A program made the translations under genes and the position numbers. This document shows, one piece after another, positions 44,921 through 55,556 of a stretch of 64,000 bases of DNA. The stretch comes from Cystobasidiopsis lactophilus (taxonomy: Eukaryota > Basidiomycota > Agaricostilbomycetes > Agaricostilbales > Chionosphaeraceae). Every line of letters begins with the position of its first letter. The first letter of the stretch is position 1. The stretch covers positions 2,418,001 through 2,482,000 of the forward strand of contig BCIO01000001.1 of assembly GCA_001599975.1 (NCBI GenBank), given 5' to 3'. The notes beneath the pieces were generated by a model. That model saw only the letters and a program-made list of their open reading frames with translations, did no database searches and was not told the origin of the DNA.

Positions 44921-46181
44921 CTAGCACATATAGATCAAGTTTCGGATCTCTGAGCTCTCGCGATAGCCAGCCTGCGCTTGTTCGACCAAGTGCTGGCGAC
45001 GGATCCCTTCAAGCTCGGAAAACGCCATGAGCATATAGTCGTCGTTCGTGTTACCGGCGGCGCTCCGGTAGAACCCTGTGCGATTGTCTGCCAGGGCTTT
45101 GATGTCGACTTCTTTACCTTTAAGCAGGCGCGCTTTGGCCGGCAGTGGCACGATTGCCGAGTGCATGCCGTAGTACTCCTTGTTGTTGACGATTTCGTAC
45201 GTCTGCAGCGCTGATGGGTCAGCAGGTCTTACTCGGTGAGCCAACGAGAAACTCCACCGACAGGCCACAGCAAGACGTATTCAGACTGGTGATCGGGAAT
45301 GTAGTAGATTCTCGGCAAGTGATTAGCATCGCCAGTATACTTCACGCCCGTAAAGTCGGGTTGCATGAGTAACAAGTGCTCCTTGATGTCCCTTCGGTCA
45401 GGCATTCCGAGAGTCGTGCACTCGTTGGGCTCGGGCCTGAGCGGTCTCCAGGAGTTCAGTGCGTAGAAGCCTTTGGTTTTCTGCTCCGGTGTGAGATTGA
45501 ATAGTTGACTTTTGCGGTCAGCGTGCATCTCGGAAGCGGGCTTCGACTTTCCTTGGCCGAGCAGCTGTGAAAGGTGTGAGAATGGATAGAAACGAGGCCC
45601 AGGAAGCTTACGCGATCACTTCGAAAGGTGGTAAAGCCTTTGAACTCTTCGATCTTGGCGCCAGGAAAGATTGCCCTCTTTTCTCTGCAGCAGAAATCAA
45701 CGGCGGTTCGAATATAGCAAGGCGTACGCACGGCAGCAGATCGTCGTAGAGAGCGCGGAAGTCGTCGCCGTGCAGGACTTTGTTCACCGGTCCAGCTGTG
45801 GGTACATCGAGCTTCAGCACAGGCTGTAGTGAGTAAAGAGGGCCTACCTGGCAAGCGAGCCATGGCAACTTGGTGGTTATAACCCGCGGGCAACGGCCTT
45901 TTAACGATGGTGAAGCCAAATGTTTCCATGGCCTGACGATGAGCGCCAGGATTGTTGAACTTGAGGACAAAAGCCTCGGCGTCGATGGGCATCAGCTCCT
46001 GCACCACAGACACATTAGAGTAGTTGACCAGGGCGTAATGGGGGGCATGGTTCTGCAGCAGAGGAATCATCGTATTGGGGGATGCGCAGACAGTTAAACG
46101 GCAGAGAGCGTGGCAAGAGGAACCTGAGGTGTGAGCGTCGAGTGTTCTAGTCGTGGAAAGGTGATGGACGGAAGGCATCAT
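44921..46181 (-). CDS. CmcJ/NvfI-like oxidoreductase or methyltransferase family protein
   Basis: This resembles the fungal CmcJ/NvfI family, whose members are hydroxylases or related enzymes in secondary metabolism. Family-like blocks are YALVNYSNVSVVQELMPIDA and FNNPGAHRQAMETFGFTIVK near the start. FYALNSWRPLRPEPNECTTL corresponds to the family's N-x-WRP-x-x-x-P block, followed by a segment ending RIYYIPDHQSEYVLLW. The C-terminal part (RSAAGNTNDDYMLMAFSEL) is less typical. Five or so introns. The first Met at 46181 gives a long unusual leader; 46067 (MIPLLQNHAP) may be the true start. The upstream region holds a tandem motif array. The assignment rests on one motif block and overall order, so it could be a distant relative with a different reaction. 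Confidence 0.45.
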
Positions 46182-47119
46182 CCAATTCGCCTTAAATACC
46201 CTGAAAATCAGATTACATTATGAAACTGCATTCTTCAAACCAAGTTACTCTTCTTAAAACAACATTCTTCAGACGACATTCTTCAAACCATGTAGAGTAA
46301 TTCTTCAGACGGCATTCTTCAAACGGCATTCTAGGAGCGGAAAGTCGTCAGCAACAAAGGGAGCACCTGGCTGGAGTAGGCGCGTGAAGGTTGCCGGCTT
46401 GCCGCACGAGTAATTGAGACAGCGACGCAACAATGATGCGAGCGCCAGATATGGGCAAGAACTAAAACCGGCGAGACTTGAATTGGCGGCAGGCACGACG
46501 GGTGAAGTTCGAGCAGTTCGTCGGTGGCCAAGGCAGCTTTCATCCAATCTTTGACCAAGACTGCGCCACTGAGGCTTGACCAGGGCGACCACTGAGTCTG
46601 CATACTGACAGCACCAAAAACGAGCAGTACCACCCAGAGAAAGCAGCAGAGTGTCAGCCCAGACGGCCGGCGTGTCAGGACGAAACGAATCCCAGGGGCG
46701 GGTGGCGAGCGTAGCGCCGACAGCGAAGCATGGCAAAGCAGTCTCAGTCCAATAAGATACAGCGATACTCGAGGCAAGCGAGAACGCGAGGGACTTCGGT
46801 CGACGGTGGCAAAAGAAGGTCAAAGCTCGCTCTGGGATTCGCGCCTTGGCAATCCGGTTGTGGGTCAAACCGCGCTCAGCAAAGAGACCACAAGGAAGCC
46901 AGACTTGTTATGCAGACAAGAACCCAAGAAAGGCTTCGAATGCATTTTTTTTTTTAGGTCCACCGTGTAAAGTCTCCCCTTTCCCTGTGTTTTGGCTCCC
47001 TGTCCATCCCTAAATGAAAGAGACGTAGGTAATAAGCGTGCGAGGTGCTCTTTGGATCGTCAAAAATTGAGGAAGAGTTGAGAGAGTCGGAAGAAAATGT
47101 GTCCCAAGGAACGAGGGAT
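46182..47119. other. intergenic region with motif array, T-tract and uncertain ORFs
   Basis: Nearly 940 bases without a supported gene. It holds the motif array at 46228-46335 and a run of 13 T with an adjacent AG near 46944-46957. Two overlapping minus-strand frames (46305-46868, 187 codons; 46331-46777, 148 codons) are open, the second rather hydrophobic, but neither shows a family motif or clean splicing. Confidence 0.5.
46228..46335. repeat. imperfect tandem array of a CATTCTTCARAC motif
   Basis: Six occurrences of a core close to GCATTCTTCAAAC or TTCTTCAGAC start at about 46228, 46262, 46276, 46300, 46312 and 46326; the last is cut short (CATTCTAGG). Spacing is 12-34 bases. On the minus strand it reads GTTTGAAGAATGC and lies 50-150 bases upstream of the CmcJ-like gene, where a promoter would be. 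It could be a cluster of factor-binding sites or a decayed minisatellite. Confidence 0.7.
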
Positions 47120-48317
47120 TTAGTAGAGACGCTTGGCCGGGCCCATGGTCTGCGCGCAAGGCTCAGCATACGATTCACCCAATTGGATAGTGGAAGAGAG
47201 AGAAACGCACGCTCTTGAGGTGGAGCGAGCCGACGTTCTGCCAGTTCTTCTTGAGCAGCGAGACCAAGAAGTTGACGGACATCATGGTGTTGGCCACCAG
47301 CTGGTCCTCGGAGAGCTCGATGTGGCCGACGGCGACACCGATGCACAAGACCTTCTTGAGCTGGAACTGTTTTGCGGAAAGGCCATCAGTCAGACTGTGA
47401 ACGTATGTCGAGAGACAGAGGAAGACGGACCTTGATGGTCGACTTGACGTCGGTCACCTTGTTGCCAAGGTCTTCGGCGTGCGAGATGGGAGTGGGGAAC
47501 TTGCCGGCTGTACGTAAAAATGCTCAACGTTAGCCCAAATGGGCTAGGGCAGACGTCGGCACGCACCCTTGGAGAGACCGGGACCCAAGAGACGGGGGAT
47601 CTGCTTGATCAAGGCGTCGGAGGCCAAGAAGGCGTCGTACTTCTTAGCGAGCTTCTTGACCAGCTTCTTGTTCTGTTCGAGGCAAACGGTGGAATAAGCC
47701 CAGCTCAATGGCAGGTCAGGGACGAAGCAACGAACCTTGTTGAGCTTCTTCAAGTCATCAACCGACATGTATTCTGTGCAGGCGTGGATTGAGCATGCAC
47801 CAAGCGATACATGTAAGAGAACGACGACGCACCCAAGTCGATGAGCTTGGCCCTGTCAATGTCGGCGGCATCGGCCAAGATGCAGATGGTCATGCGAGGG
47901 CGGGGCACATGGGGGAGCCTAGTGCGCAACGCTTGAGTCTGCGAAGCACACTGTGCATAAGGGCTAAAGACAACGCACTTGATGGTGCCAGAGAAACGCT
48001 TGTCCCTCTGAGGGTCGTAGTTCTTCAAGCCAATTTGCAACTCAACCTGGATCCCGCGCGCTGCGTCAATATCCCTGCGCTGCCCTGGCTGCTGTGAGTG
48101 GGACATACAGTCTCGATGAAGTTGCGCTTCTTGGTCTTGGAGTCATCGAGCAGCGACTTGATTTCGCCTCGCACGCCTTTTCACCCCAAAAATCAGCATG
48201 AAATCCCGTTCGACTTTGGCCGTTGTGGACTGCACTGACTTGACGCGGAAAGTTTGCTGTTGGGCACCTGTCAGGCACAGCTCTATGGCTACAGGCAAGA
48301 CGAGAAACCAACCTCAT
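47120..48317 (-). CDS. RPL1: 60S ribosomal protein L10a (uL1)
   Basis: The uL1 protein of the L1 stalk of the cytosolic large subunit, moving with tRNA at the E site. Conserved blocks are [51 protein letters not shown] and [20 protein letters not shown]. The end is [20 protein letters not shown] then AKRLY and the stop at 47120. The N-terminus is the uncertain part: the ATG at 48315-48317 is followed at once by a donor (ATGAG then GTTGGT), so the first coding exon is 5 bases. The best join I find reads [18 protein letters not shown], using a second small exon and a 38-base intron. About seven introns in all, spread over the gene. Length after joining is about 217 residues, normal for the family. 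Confidence 0.92.
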
Positions 48318-48400
48318 TTTGGCTGGTGCTTTTTGAGGGCGAGCTCGCTCGGCAAAAATGGGCCAAAATTTCAGGATCACAACTTGTGGGTCTAATGATT

Positions 48401-49789
48401 TCAGATTTTCGAGCTCAAGCCCCAGGACGCCCTGAGCTTGTTCAGGTCGTCGTACATGTCCGTCAAGGTCGTGTCCCAGTCCCGGTACTTGAACCCAAAG
48501 TCGCGCACCAACTTTTGACCGCTTTGCTGGATCAGCTTCTCTTTGGACATGGCCTCTTCCGACGCGCCCGGCTCGCCTTGCACCACCTTGAGCTGAGGAG
48601 CGTGCTTGTCCACCCATTCGGCTTCGCGCGAGGGTTAGGGTAAAGACCGGAACGCGAGAGTCGGGCGAACTCACCGAACGCCTGCACACACCAATTGCCA
48701 GCTGCCGTGATGTAGCGTTGGCCGCCAGCTTTCTCTTCTGTAAGAGCGAGCATATGCCCTTCAGCGACGTCTCGCACGTCGATCTGGTCAAAGTCAGCTT
48801 TGACACTATGGGTGGCAAAAACGACTCACCCAAGCACCCGCCGTCCCTGGGTAGTCCTCCTTCTTCTTTTGGCCGGTCATCACCGAGTAGAAGATGCCGC
48901 AAGATGTGTTGATGTCCTTCTCAGTCGGGATCTCGTGGATGATGGGCCTGAGCATAAGGGTTAGCTTGCAGTTGAATTCGGCGTGCTCAAGACTGACCCA
49001 TAGACCTAAGCAAGCACCGTCAGAGATTATGCACAGAGAGAATGAGGGAAATAGAACATACAAAGACTGGGTTGATCACGGAAACGTCGAAGGAAGTCTT
49101 GTTGTCCTTCACATATGCCCAGGCGGCTTCTTCCGCCATCGTCTTCGAAGCTCTATACCAATCCGCCCAAGGAGCTTCCTTGCCCAACTTCTTGACGTTC
49201 CGCTCCGAGCCCGTGTTCCAATTCGTCTCGTCCACCGAGAGCGGCGCGGCGTCGTCCGGGCCAATGATGGCGGCGACGGAGGAAGTGACGACGACCCGCT
49301 TGACGGACGACTTGCCCGTCTTGGAGATGGACTCCAGGATGCCTCGCGTGCCGTTCACAGCGGGCTCGATCAGGTCGTCCGGCGTGTCGGCCCGGTAGTG
49401 GAACGGGCTGGCGACGTGCAGCACGCCATCAAAGTCGTGCTCGGCCACGACCTGGTCGAAGGCGCCTTTGTTCGAGATGTTCTCGACGAGGGCGTAGCTG
49501 AACGGCTGGCCTTTGAACTGCTTGACCAGGAACTCGCCCTTCTCCTTTGACCGCACGGCTTGAGGACCAATAGCCATCAGCCTTCGCATTCACGCTGGTT
49601 GAGGATCATCACTTACTTCCAACGACTGTGAAACCTTTGTCCAAAGCGTTCTTGACACACCAGGCCGCGATGTACTGTTGCCCGCCACTCCTCTGTCAGT
49701 TTCGACCGTCTTTGCCTCTTTTGACCTTCGCAACCTACGCCGCTGGCCCCTGTTACGAGAATCTTCCCAGGCGCAGAAATAGCTGGCAT
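48401..49789 (-). CDS. NAD(P)-dependent aldehyde/ketone reductase, GRE2/dihydroflavonol-reductase-like
   Basis: An extended short-chain dehydrogenase of the GRE2/DFR group, reducing carbonyls such as methylglyoxal or other aldehydes with NADPH. The dinucleotide motif is split by the first intron and joins as VTGASG-YIAAWCVKNALDKG, matching TGASGYIA-type enzymes. FDGVLHVASPFHYRADTPDD follows, then VKRVVVTSSVAAIIG with the catalytic Ser region. YRASKTMAEEAAW supplies the Tyr and Lys of the YxxxK active site. FDVSVINPVFV and RPIIHEIPTEKDINTS give the substrate side, then VDVRDVAEGHMLAL. The last exon ends ASWGLSSKI. About six introns; one contains an isolated GGGTTAGGGT. Start 49789 (MPAISAPGKILV) fits directly before the nucleotide-binding strand. 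The uL1 gene starts 84 bases downstream. Confidence 0.85.
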
Positions 49790-50558
49790 TTTCGGGAATC
49801 AACCAGCGAAGTTCGTCGTTGTGGACTGTGATGCTTGCTTGCCTGCCTGGGTTTCTAAATCTGCACCCCACCGCCGGTTGATGGGTGCGGCACCAGAGGT
49901 ACCCAGCTGGCCAGCTTGGCGTGTCCTTGCTCTCTGCTTGATGGTAATGCACGAATAGACCCGCTATGGAAGCAAGCCCGAGGGGGAGAGTCCTCGCAGA
50001 AAACCCTTCATTTAAGGCGCGTCGCGAGTCCAGAAGCGTCTGACTGCCTCTTGTCTTGTCTTCGCGAGCCATTCTTGTTCAGACACTCGCCGCGCGAGAT
50101 TTTGATTAGAGTCTTGCCTACGAACTGGTGAGGTTTGGCTGTGTGACCAACAGACCCTTTGGTGGTGATTTGCCACCATTTGCCTGCCTTGATCCACATG
50201 CTCTTGCTCTCGTCGATTATGGACATCGTGATGTGTCTCCCGTGATGACTGCGCTATGTCTGCCTCTATAGCGCTGCCTGACGATTTGGAGGTGAACGAG
50301 ATGATGGATGGAAGTCTTTGCTAATTTAGTCTGGGGCTAAGTATTTCGATTTACGGGAAACTCCTCTGTTGCGCGCCATGATACCTTCCCTTTGCTCTCA
50401 GAGTCGAGATGTATGCCATGTTGAATTCCGATCGAGCGGGGGTCTCCTGAAACTGTGTCTCGAGGGAGAACTGGCACTGCCGCCTTTCTTCCCCGGTTCA
50501 AACCGATTCTCTCGCTCTCTCTTGCCGTTCACTCCAAGTGGCCTCTTACATCTGGCCA
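49790..50558. other. divergent intergenic region
   Basis: About 770 bases between the reductase start and the orphan gene start. Overlapping short frames exist on both strands, none with motifs. I see no RNA gene or repeat. Confidence 0.5.
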
Positions 50559-51853
50559 ATGGCTCTGCAAAGGCCTTACTACCAAGATGGCCCTGGAGGC
50601 GTCCGCATTGCCGCAAATCGGACAGAATCCAGGACAAATTGGTGCGCCTTGCCACCTTGATTTGACTCTCCTTGTCTTGAGATCAGGTCGTTCGTTAGTC
50701 TCCCTTTAACATTCGCTACTGCCCTCGGTGTCAGCATTGACCACTTCTACGCGCTGTTCCCTGAACTTGAATTCTACGAAGCTGACCCGGACCACCGAGC
50801 CCGTGCCTTTTCGACGTTCAATATCATGGTATCATTTGACAAACATGACGACGTGGTCTTAGAGACGATGCCGGTGTCGGGAGCTCGCGCTGACCTGGAC
50901 CGTGTCCTTGGGATTGCTCTGGGCAGCATGCAACGTCACGGCACAGATGACATCCCCGTTGTCATACTACAGTATCCTTCGCATAGCATCAATGTCATAC
51001 ACGACTCGTCGACTCAAAGATGGCATTTCGTCGACCCTCGTAAGAGGAAGTTGCTCTCGAGAGTGCTTTCATTCCCCTGACCTCTTTCTGCGCCCTTAAG
51101 AGCAAAACAACCTGAAGGCCGATCTCAACTTTATTGATCAGACGTATTCCAAGAGCGGGCCGTATCGAGGTTTGGGATGTTTCGTCATGTGGTTATCGCA
51201 GCGACCTCGCGAGCGCATCCGCAAGCTACCGCCAGAGCCAAATAACTCTGGCCCTCTTGTCTCCATGCCCTATATATGGTCTACTAGAGGATTTGACGAG
51301 CATACCGCCGGTCTTACCCAAAATTCTCTGTCTATGGACAAAACAACGTGCGTCGGTGATCCCTTAGCGGCGCCAGTTTTTAAGGCTGATTAACATTTGG
51401 GATTTCTAGGGTGCTCAGTAATTTACGGCACTTCTATCCCGAGTGGACGGGCTGCGCCGCCCTCCAGGCCACCGACAAGCTGCATATCACCGACTTCTTT
51501 AAGGCCGTGGTACCTCACTTACCCGAAACGCACCGTGTGGTCATACGGCCTCTAAATGCGTTCGACATGCCTCGACTTCAAGCCTATTTCAAGGAGCTCT
51601 CGTTCAAATTTGGTGTCAGCGATTTCTTATTCGGCATGCCTCGCGCCGCCCACTATGGCCTCTTTCACGTCAAGCACCTTTTCAAAGACCTCTACACAGT
51701 GCGGGAGTCTTCCCGAAGCAGTAAGTCCCAGTGGCGTGCGCCCGCTTGCCAGAGCCTTACTATCCGCTTTCGGCAGGGTTTTTGAGAAAGATTGCACCAG
51801 AAGACGCACCCATCGCCGTTGCCTATGTTTTCATCTTTGTAAAGGTCTCGTAG
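50559..51853 (+). CDS. hypothetical protein, five exons, no recognised family
   Basis: A well-behaved spliced gene I cannot place. Exon 1 begins MALQRPYYQDGPGGVRIAAN. An intron (GTGCGC...ATCAG) joins TNW to SFVSLPLTFATALGVSIDHF. The protein continues YALFPELEFYEADPDHRARA, then VVILQYPSHSINVIHDSSTQ and WHFVDP. A second intron leads to LKADLNFIDQTYSKSGPYRG and FVMWLSQRPRERIRKLPPEP. A third intron gives LSNLRHFYPEWTGCAALQAT, HLPETHRVVIRPLNAFDMPR and FGMPRAAHYGLFHVKHLFKD. The last exon ends APIAVAYVFIFVKVS with the stop at 51851-51853. Every junction keeps frame and has GT-AG ends. The product of about 370 residues looks globular, cytosolic and mixed alpha/beta, with no signal peptide. The start could lie further upstream. 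Confidence 0.6.
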
Positions 51854-51971
51854 CAAGCTGCAATTTGAGCTTTCATAGATTTTGCCACCGACCAGGAGCC
51901 AGCGCGCTGCGGGTGGGCTAGCTCCTGCTCGCTCGTCTTTCGCTTTACTCGGCCGCCCTGACTACTTTTGT

Positions 51972-53448
51972 ATGCACGTCTACTTGGTCTTCATCCATGG
52001 CTTCAAGGGCGACGACAACACCTTTGCCGGCTTCCCTGATCGGATCGCCTCGACCCTCAATGCGACATTCGGCGAGCGATGCCAGGTCGAGGCCATGGTC
52101 TTCCCTTCCTACCGCACGGCAGGCAAGCTCGAAGATGCGGTCATGAACTTTGTCGCCTGGCTACAGCAGGCCATGGCTGAACGTGCGTCGTGCTTAGCCC
52201 CTTGTTGAGATTCGTGCTCAGAAGAAGCCCTCTGAACCCACAGGCGAGACGGAATGGCTCGAGGAGAGGAACAAGGAGGACTCAAACGACAAGGGCAAGA
52301 AGAGCACGCCATGGGCTGAACGAGAGCAAGCTCAGGTCTTCCTCCTGGCGCATTCGTACGTGGCATTGGTGTCCTCACGATCTGAAGATGGGCTCAGTTG
52401 GCAGCCTTACAGCATGGGCGGTTTGGTCGCTGCGGATGCTGTTCTGTCGCTGCTACAATCGCACGAATCCAATGGCTTGGACCTTGGCATCTGGCCCTGC
52501 ATTCGAGGCGTCATTGCCTATGACACCCCTTACCTTGGCCTCAATCCCACCTGCTTCGCCAACACGGCCACCCAATACGCCACTGCGGCATCGCAAGCCC
52601 ACGACCTCTTCTCTTCCGTCACTGGCGTGTCCCTCTGGCCTTCCGCGGCAGCTGGTGCGGCGGCGGCAGGAGCGAAAGCAGGAGCCAAACCCTCCCGGAC
52701 CCCATCACCCGCCCCAGCAGCGTCCACGTCGAAAACGGTAGCCAAGACCTCGAATGATTCGCCTGCTGCGGCGTCCAGCGGGGGTTCATCGTGGCTTAAT
52801 TACAAGAACGCGGCTTGGGGTGGTGGCACAGTGTGCGTTTCGGTCCTCTCCTTACTAGTTCTGAAGAGGAATGGTAAAATTGTTGGATCAAACACAGAGC
52901 TGCAGCAGCACTGGCTGGCTTAGCATGGACGCAGCGGCAAAACATCACCAACTTTGGCGGGACGAGCTGGCAGTTCATCAACTCTCACTTCGAATTTGTC
53001 GGCGCATTGATCAGACTGCAAGACTTGCAAGACCGTCTTACCACGTTAGTTGCAGCGGACGATAAAGCGAGGAAGAAGAACCGCGTCAAGTTCCACTGGT
53101 GAGCTGGGTCGTCCTTCGAATACGAGCCGTATTTCTGACACGAACGCCACAGCTTTTACACCGTGGTGGAGGATCCAGCAGACAAGTCGAAAAAGAACGC
53201 TGCCAAGCGGACGTTCATCGTGCTACCGCCCGTCAAGGCGGCGGAGCGGATCCACTTCACCGGCAATGTGAACACGAAGAAAGCGAACGAGATCGAAGCT
53301 CATGTGGGCTGGCCCCTTGCTATTTGCGTTGACCCTTGCTCAAATCAAGCTGCAGATGCACATGTTTGAGAACGAACAGGCGAACGACGGTCTGCGGCCG
53401 CTCTGCCTAGAGACGTGCAACCTCATTACGAACTGGGTGTCTTGGTGA
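51972..53448 (+). CDS. DUF676-type alpha/beta hydrolase (serine esterase/lipase-like)
   Basis: A lipase-like serine esterase. The protein opens directly with MHVYLVFIHGFKGDDNTFAG, the oxyanion-loop HGF motif of the DUF676 group. The nucleophile elbow LLAHS-MGGLVAADAVL is split by an intron at about 52358-52413. Then RGVIAYDTPYLGLNPTCF follows, the usual strand with the YDTPY segment. A low-complexity Ala/Pro/Lys linker (AGAAAAGAKAGAKPSRTPSP) precedes a helical part that may touch membrane. The later exons are FGGTSWQFINSHFEFVGALI, KNRVKFHWFYTVVEDPADKS and RTFIVLPPVKAAERIHFTGN, ending CNLITNWVSW. Five or so introns. The start at 51972 is the only Met before the motif. Substrate unknown; the stop is 38 bases from the convergent uL13m stop. 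Confidence 0.75.
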
Positions 53449-53486
53449 TTGTGAAAATTGTACACTGTATAACTAGAAAAGCATTT

Positions 53487-54150
53487 TTACAAAGCAGAAG
53501 CCTCCTGGACCTTTGCTGCGCCCTCGTTGAGAGCCTTCCTGAGCTTCTTGGACGGCAAGTCGTAGCGCTGGAGGATGTTGCCTTCGTACGGGTGCGCCTC
53601 GTCCACAAACACCTTGAGCCGTTCTAGTCGCCTGTCCCGTAGCTTGTTCTTCGGCAGCATCCCTGAGACGGCGTGCTTGATGATCTGCGGACCGGTGACT
53701 TTTGTCAGTTCTCGCCCTCGGAACTGGAAGCAAAGGGCACCGGCTCACCTGCTCTGGGTTCTTCTGCATGAGCTCCGCGTACGGCGTCTCCTTGAGCCTC
53801 CACCCCGTGTGCTTCCTGTACACCTTTTGCTGCGCCTTGCGGCCCGTCACGGCCACCTGCCTGCAGTTGGTGACCACCACATAATCGCCGCAATCCACTG
53901 ATTTGGCCTTTAGCTTTGTCTGTCAAAGAGGAGCAGGAGGCTGTTACGAACCAGATGGGTCGTAAATTGGCTTGTGCTTGCCCATCAAGAGGACGGCAAT
54001 GCGGGTCGCTATCCGCCCTAAAATTTGGTCTTGGAGGTCGATGTGATGCCACGCCCGCGCGTACGCCGCTGCGGTCTGTTACACATCTATTAAGCAGCTG
54101 CTTTTGTCTTGTGCAGGCAATGCACGCACGGATCCGACCACTTGGGACAT
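53487..54150 (-). CDS. MRPL23: mitochondrial ribosomal protein L13 (uL13m)
   Basis: Part of the mitochondrial large ribosomal subunit. Exon 1 is MSQVVGS; a GTGCGT donor joins it to [40 protein letters not shown] follows and a 50-base intron joins directly to [20 protein letters not shown]. The next block is [20 protein letters not shown], and the last exon is [36 protein letters not shown] and VQEASAL. All blocks match uL13 without gaps and the length (about 165 residues) is normal. The first exon has no obvious long targeting sequence, as is common for this protein in fungi. It is divergent from the small gene at 54260. Confidence 0.92.
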
Positions 54151-54259
54151 CACTTCTTGATCGTCGAGCTCCAACAGACTCTGCTTGCGCCTGAACGTCG
54201 ACTCTGATGAAACATCAACAACACATCTGGTCCAAACCTGAGAGCACATACATACGCTC

Positions 54260-54807
54260 GATGTCCTCCTGGATGGGTGCCCTCAAAGGCTTAGAGGACG
54301 CTGAGAACGACTTGCGCAACTTGGCGGCCTTCATACAAAGAGCGCCCCCTGGAGCCCTTGACAACGAGGCTGGTCAAGAGTTGCAGGACAGATACGAGGC
54401 GAACCTCCGAAGACTTCAAGAGGTACTTGGTTCCAGGCCACCTCGCAATGCTTGAAGGCTGATTAGCGCTACCTTATGCAGTCGAAGAACTGGATTGCAG
54501 GTGCTAATTTTGGCCTCGTGCCTCTTGTTTTCCTCTAACTGAAGGCGTTTCAGCAAACAATGAGTCCGTCGTGGATCATATGCAAGGCTTGGGGCGGGAA
54601 ATCGAGGAATTCTACGAAACTCGGCGCGGACTCGAAAGCGGCCCCTGCTGTGGCTGGTTCTGGACCTGCTGTTTGTCTGGCTTTCCTCCCAGTGAGGTGA
54701 CCATTGATATGGTAAGTCCGTCATCTCTATACTCCGCGCCGCAGGAACTGACGCCAACCTGGTGGCAAGCCCCACCGGCCCCTGGAATGATGGCAGTTCC
54801 TATATAG
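54260..54807 (+). CDS. small hypothetical protein with coiled coil and Cys/Trp cluster
   Basis: Not recognised. The first exon, MSSWMGALKGLEDAENDLRN through EANLRRLQE, is a helical, charged segment. A later exon reads NNESVVDHMQGLGREIEEFY then GPCCGWFWTCCLSGFPP, a Cys/Trp cluster that could be palmitoylated or bind metal. A GTAAGT...CGCAG intron joins TIDM to ELTPTWWQAPPAPGMMAVPI and a stop. The first intron junction is not settled: a phase-1 donor is needed and GTTCCA is the best I see. Composition and Trp content favour coding. The start shares about 109 bases with the divergent uL13m start. Confidence 0.45.
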
Positions 54808-55556
54808 TAGGTGAGCGTGACACCTTCACGAGAGTCTTGATCTGACTCCCGCCATCAGCTCAAGCGTCCCTTCGTTGCGCGTTGCTGTGCCAAAATTCGC
54901 CGCGGCTTCCTTGTCCGCCTTTCTCCACAGCGTGATCTCCGTGCTTGGCCTGTTCTCCCAAGCCCTACTAATCGCCAATAAAATGTGGTGCTTTCTGGCT
55001 ACTTCAAGCTCGAGTTCGACACTTCTTCATGTGCTCTTTCGACGCCACCCCTGTTCCTATTGTCTCTTCTCAACCACCTTACCCTGGCTTCAAGCGCCGG
55101 AACGTTTATACGGCAACATGCGACCTTTACGGACATTCTAGAAGACTGAGAGCTGCAGACCATGCAAGAGGTGGACTCGGGTGGTGTCGTGTGACTTTCG
55201 CAAAGAGGCTTCCTTCCCCTTTGCCTCCTCCTCCGTCCTTTGCGCCACCGCTCGAAGCGCTTGACTAGTACTCCTTGCAACGCTGCTTCCGTTTTAACCG
55301 ACAATAGGCTGCTTGCAATTTCAGCGGCATGGCGCGAGCGTGGCCGGCATCATCCTCCGACTCTGCCCGTCGGCACCTTTCCCCAGGTCCAGTGGTCGAC
55401 CTTGAATTAGACCAGCCTGTCCTCAAACGTCTCACCTCTCTCAGCTCTCGCACTCATGATTCTGGCCGCTTGAACCCACTGCCGCTTGAAAGATTATCGT
55501 TTTGACTCCTTCGGCGTCTGCGGGGTCGTGAACCAAGGGACCTTGTTTAAACGACG
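54808..55556. other. intergenic region upstream of MCT1
   Basis: About 750 bases. A plus-strand frame at 54875-55141 is hydrophobic but lacks a believable start context or splicing. No RNA gene or repeat seen; the MCT1 promoter should be at the right end. Confidence 0.5.

Noticed and set aside
46305-46868. Two overlapping minus-strand frames (187 and 148 codons)
   Set aside because: They occupy different registers of the same DNA, one runs into the motif array, and neither has a family motif or signal peptide. Left as unsupported.
48631-48640. GGGTTAGGG telomere-like bases
   Set aside because: A single partial unit inside an intron of the reductase gene; not an array, so not a telomere or interstitial telomeric tract.
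50490-50505. GGTTCAAACC, another B-box-like match
   Set aside because: The flanking bases do not pair as a T arm and no A box is found at the right distance.
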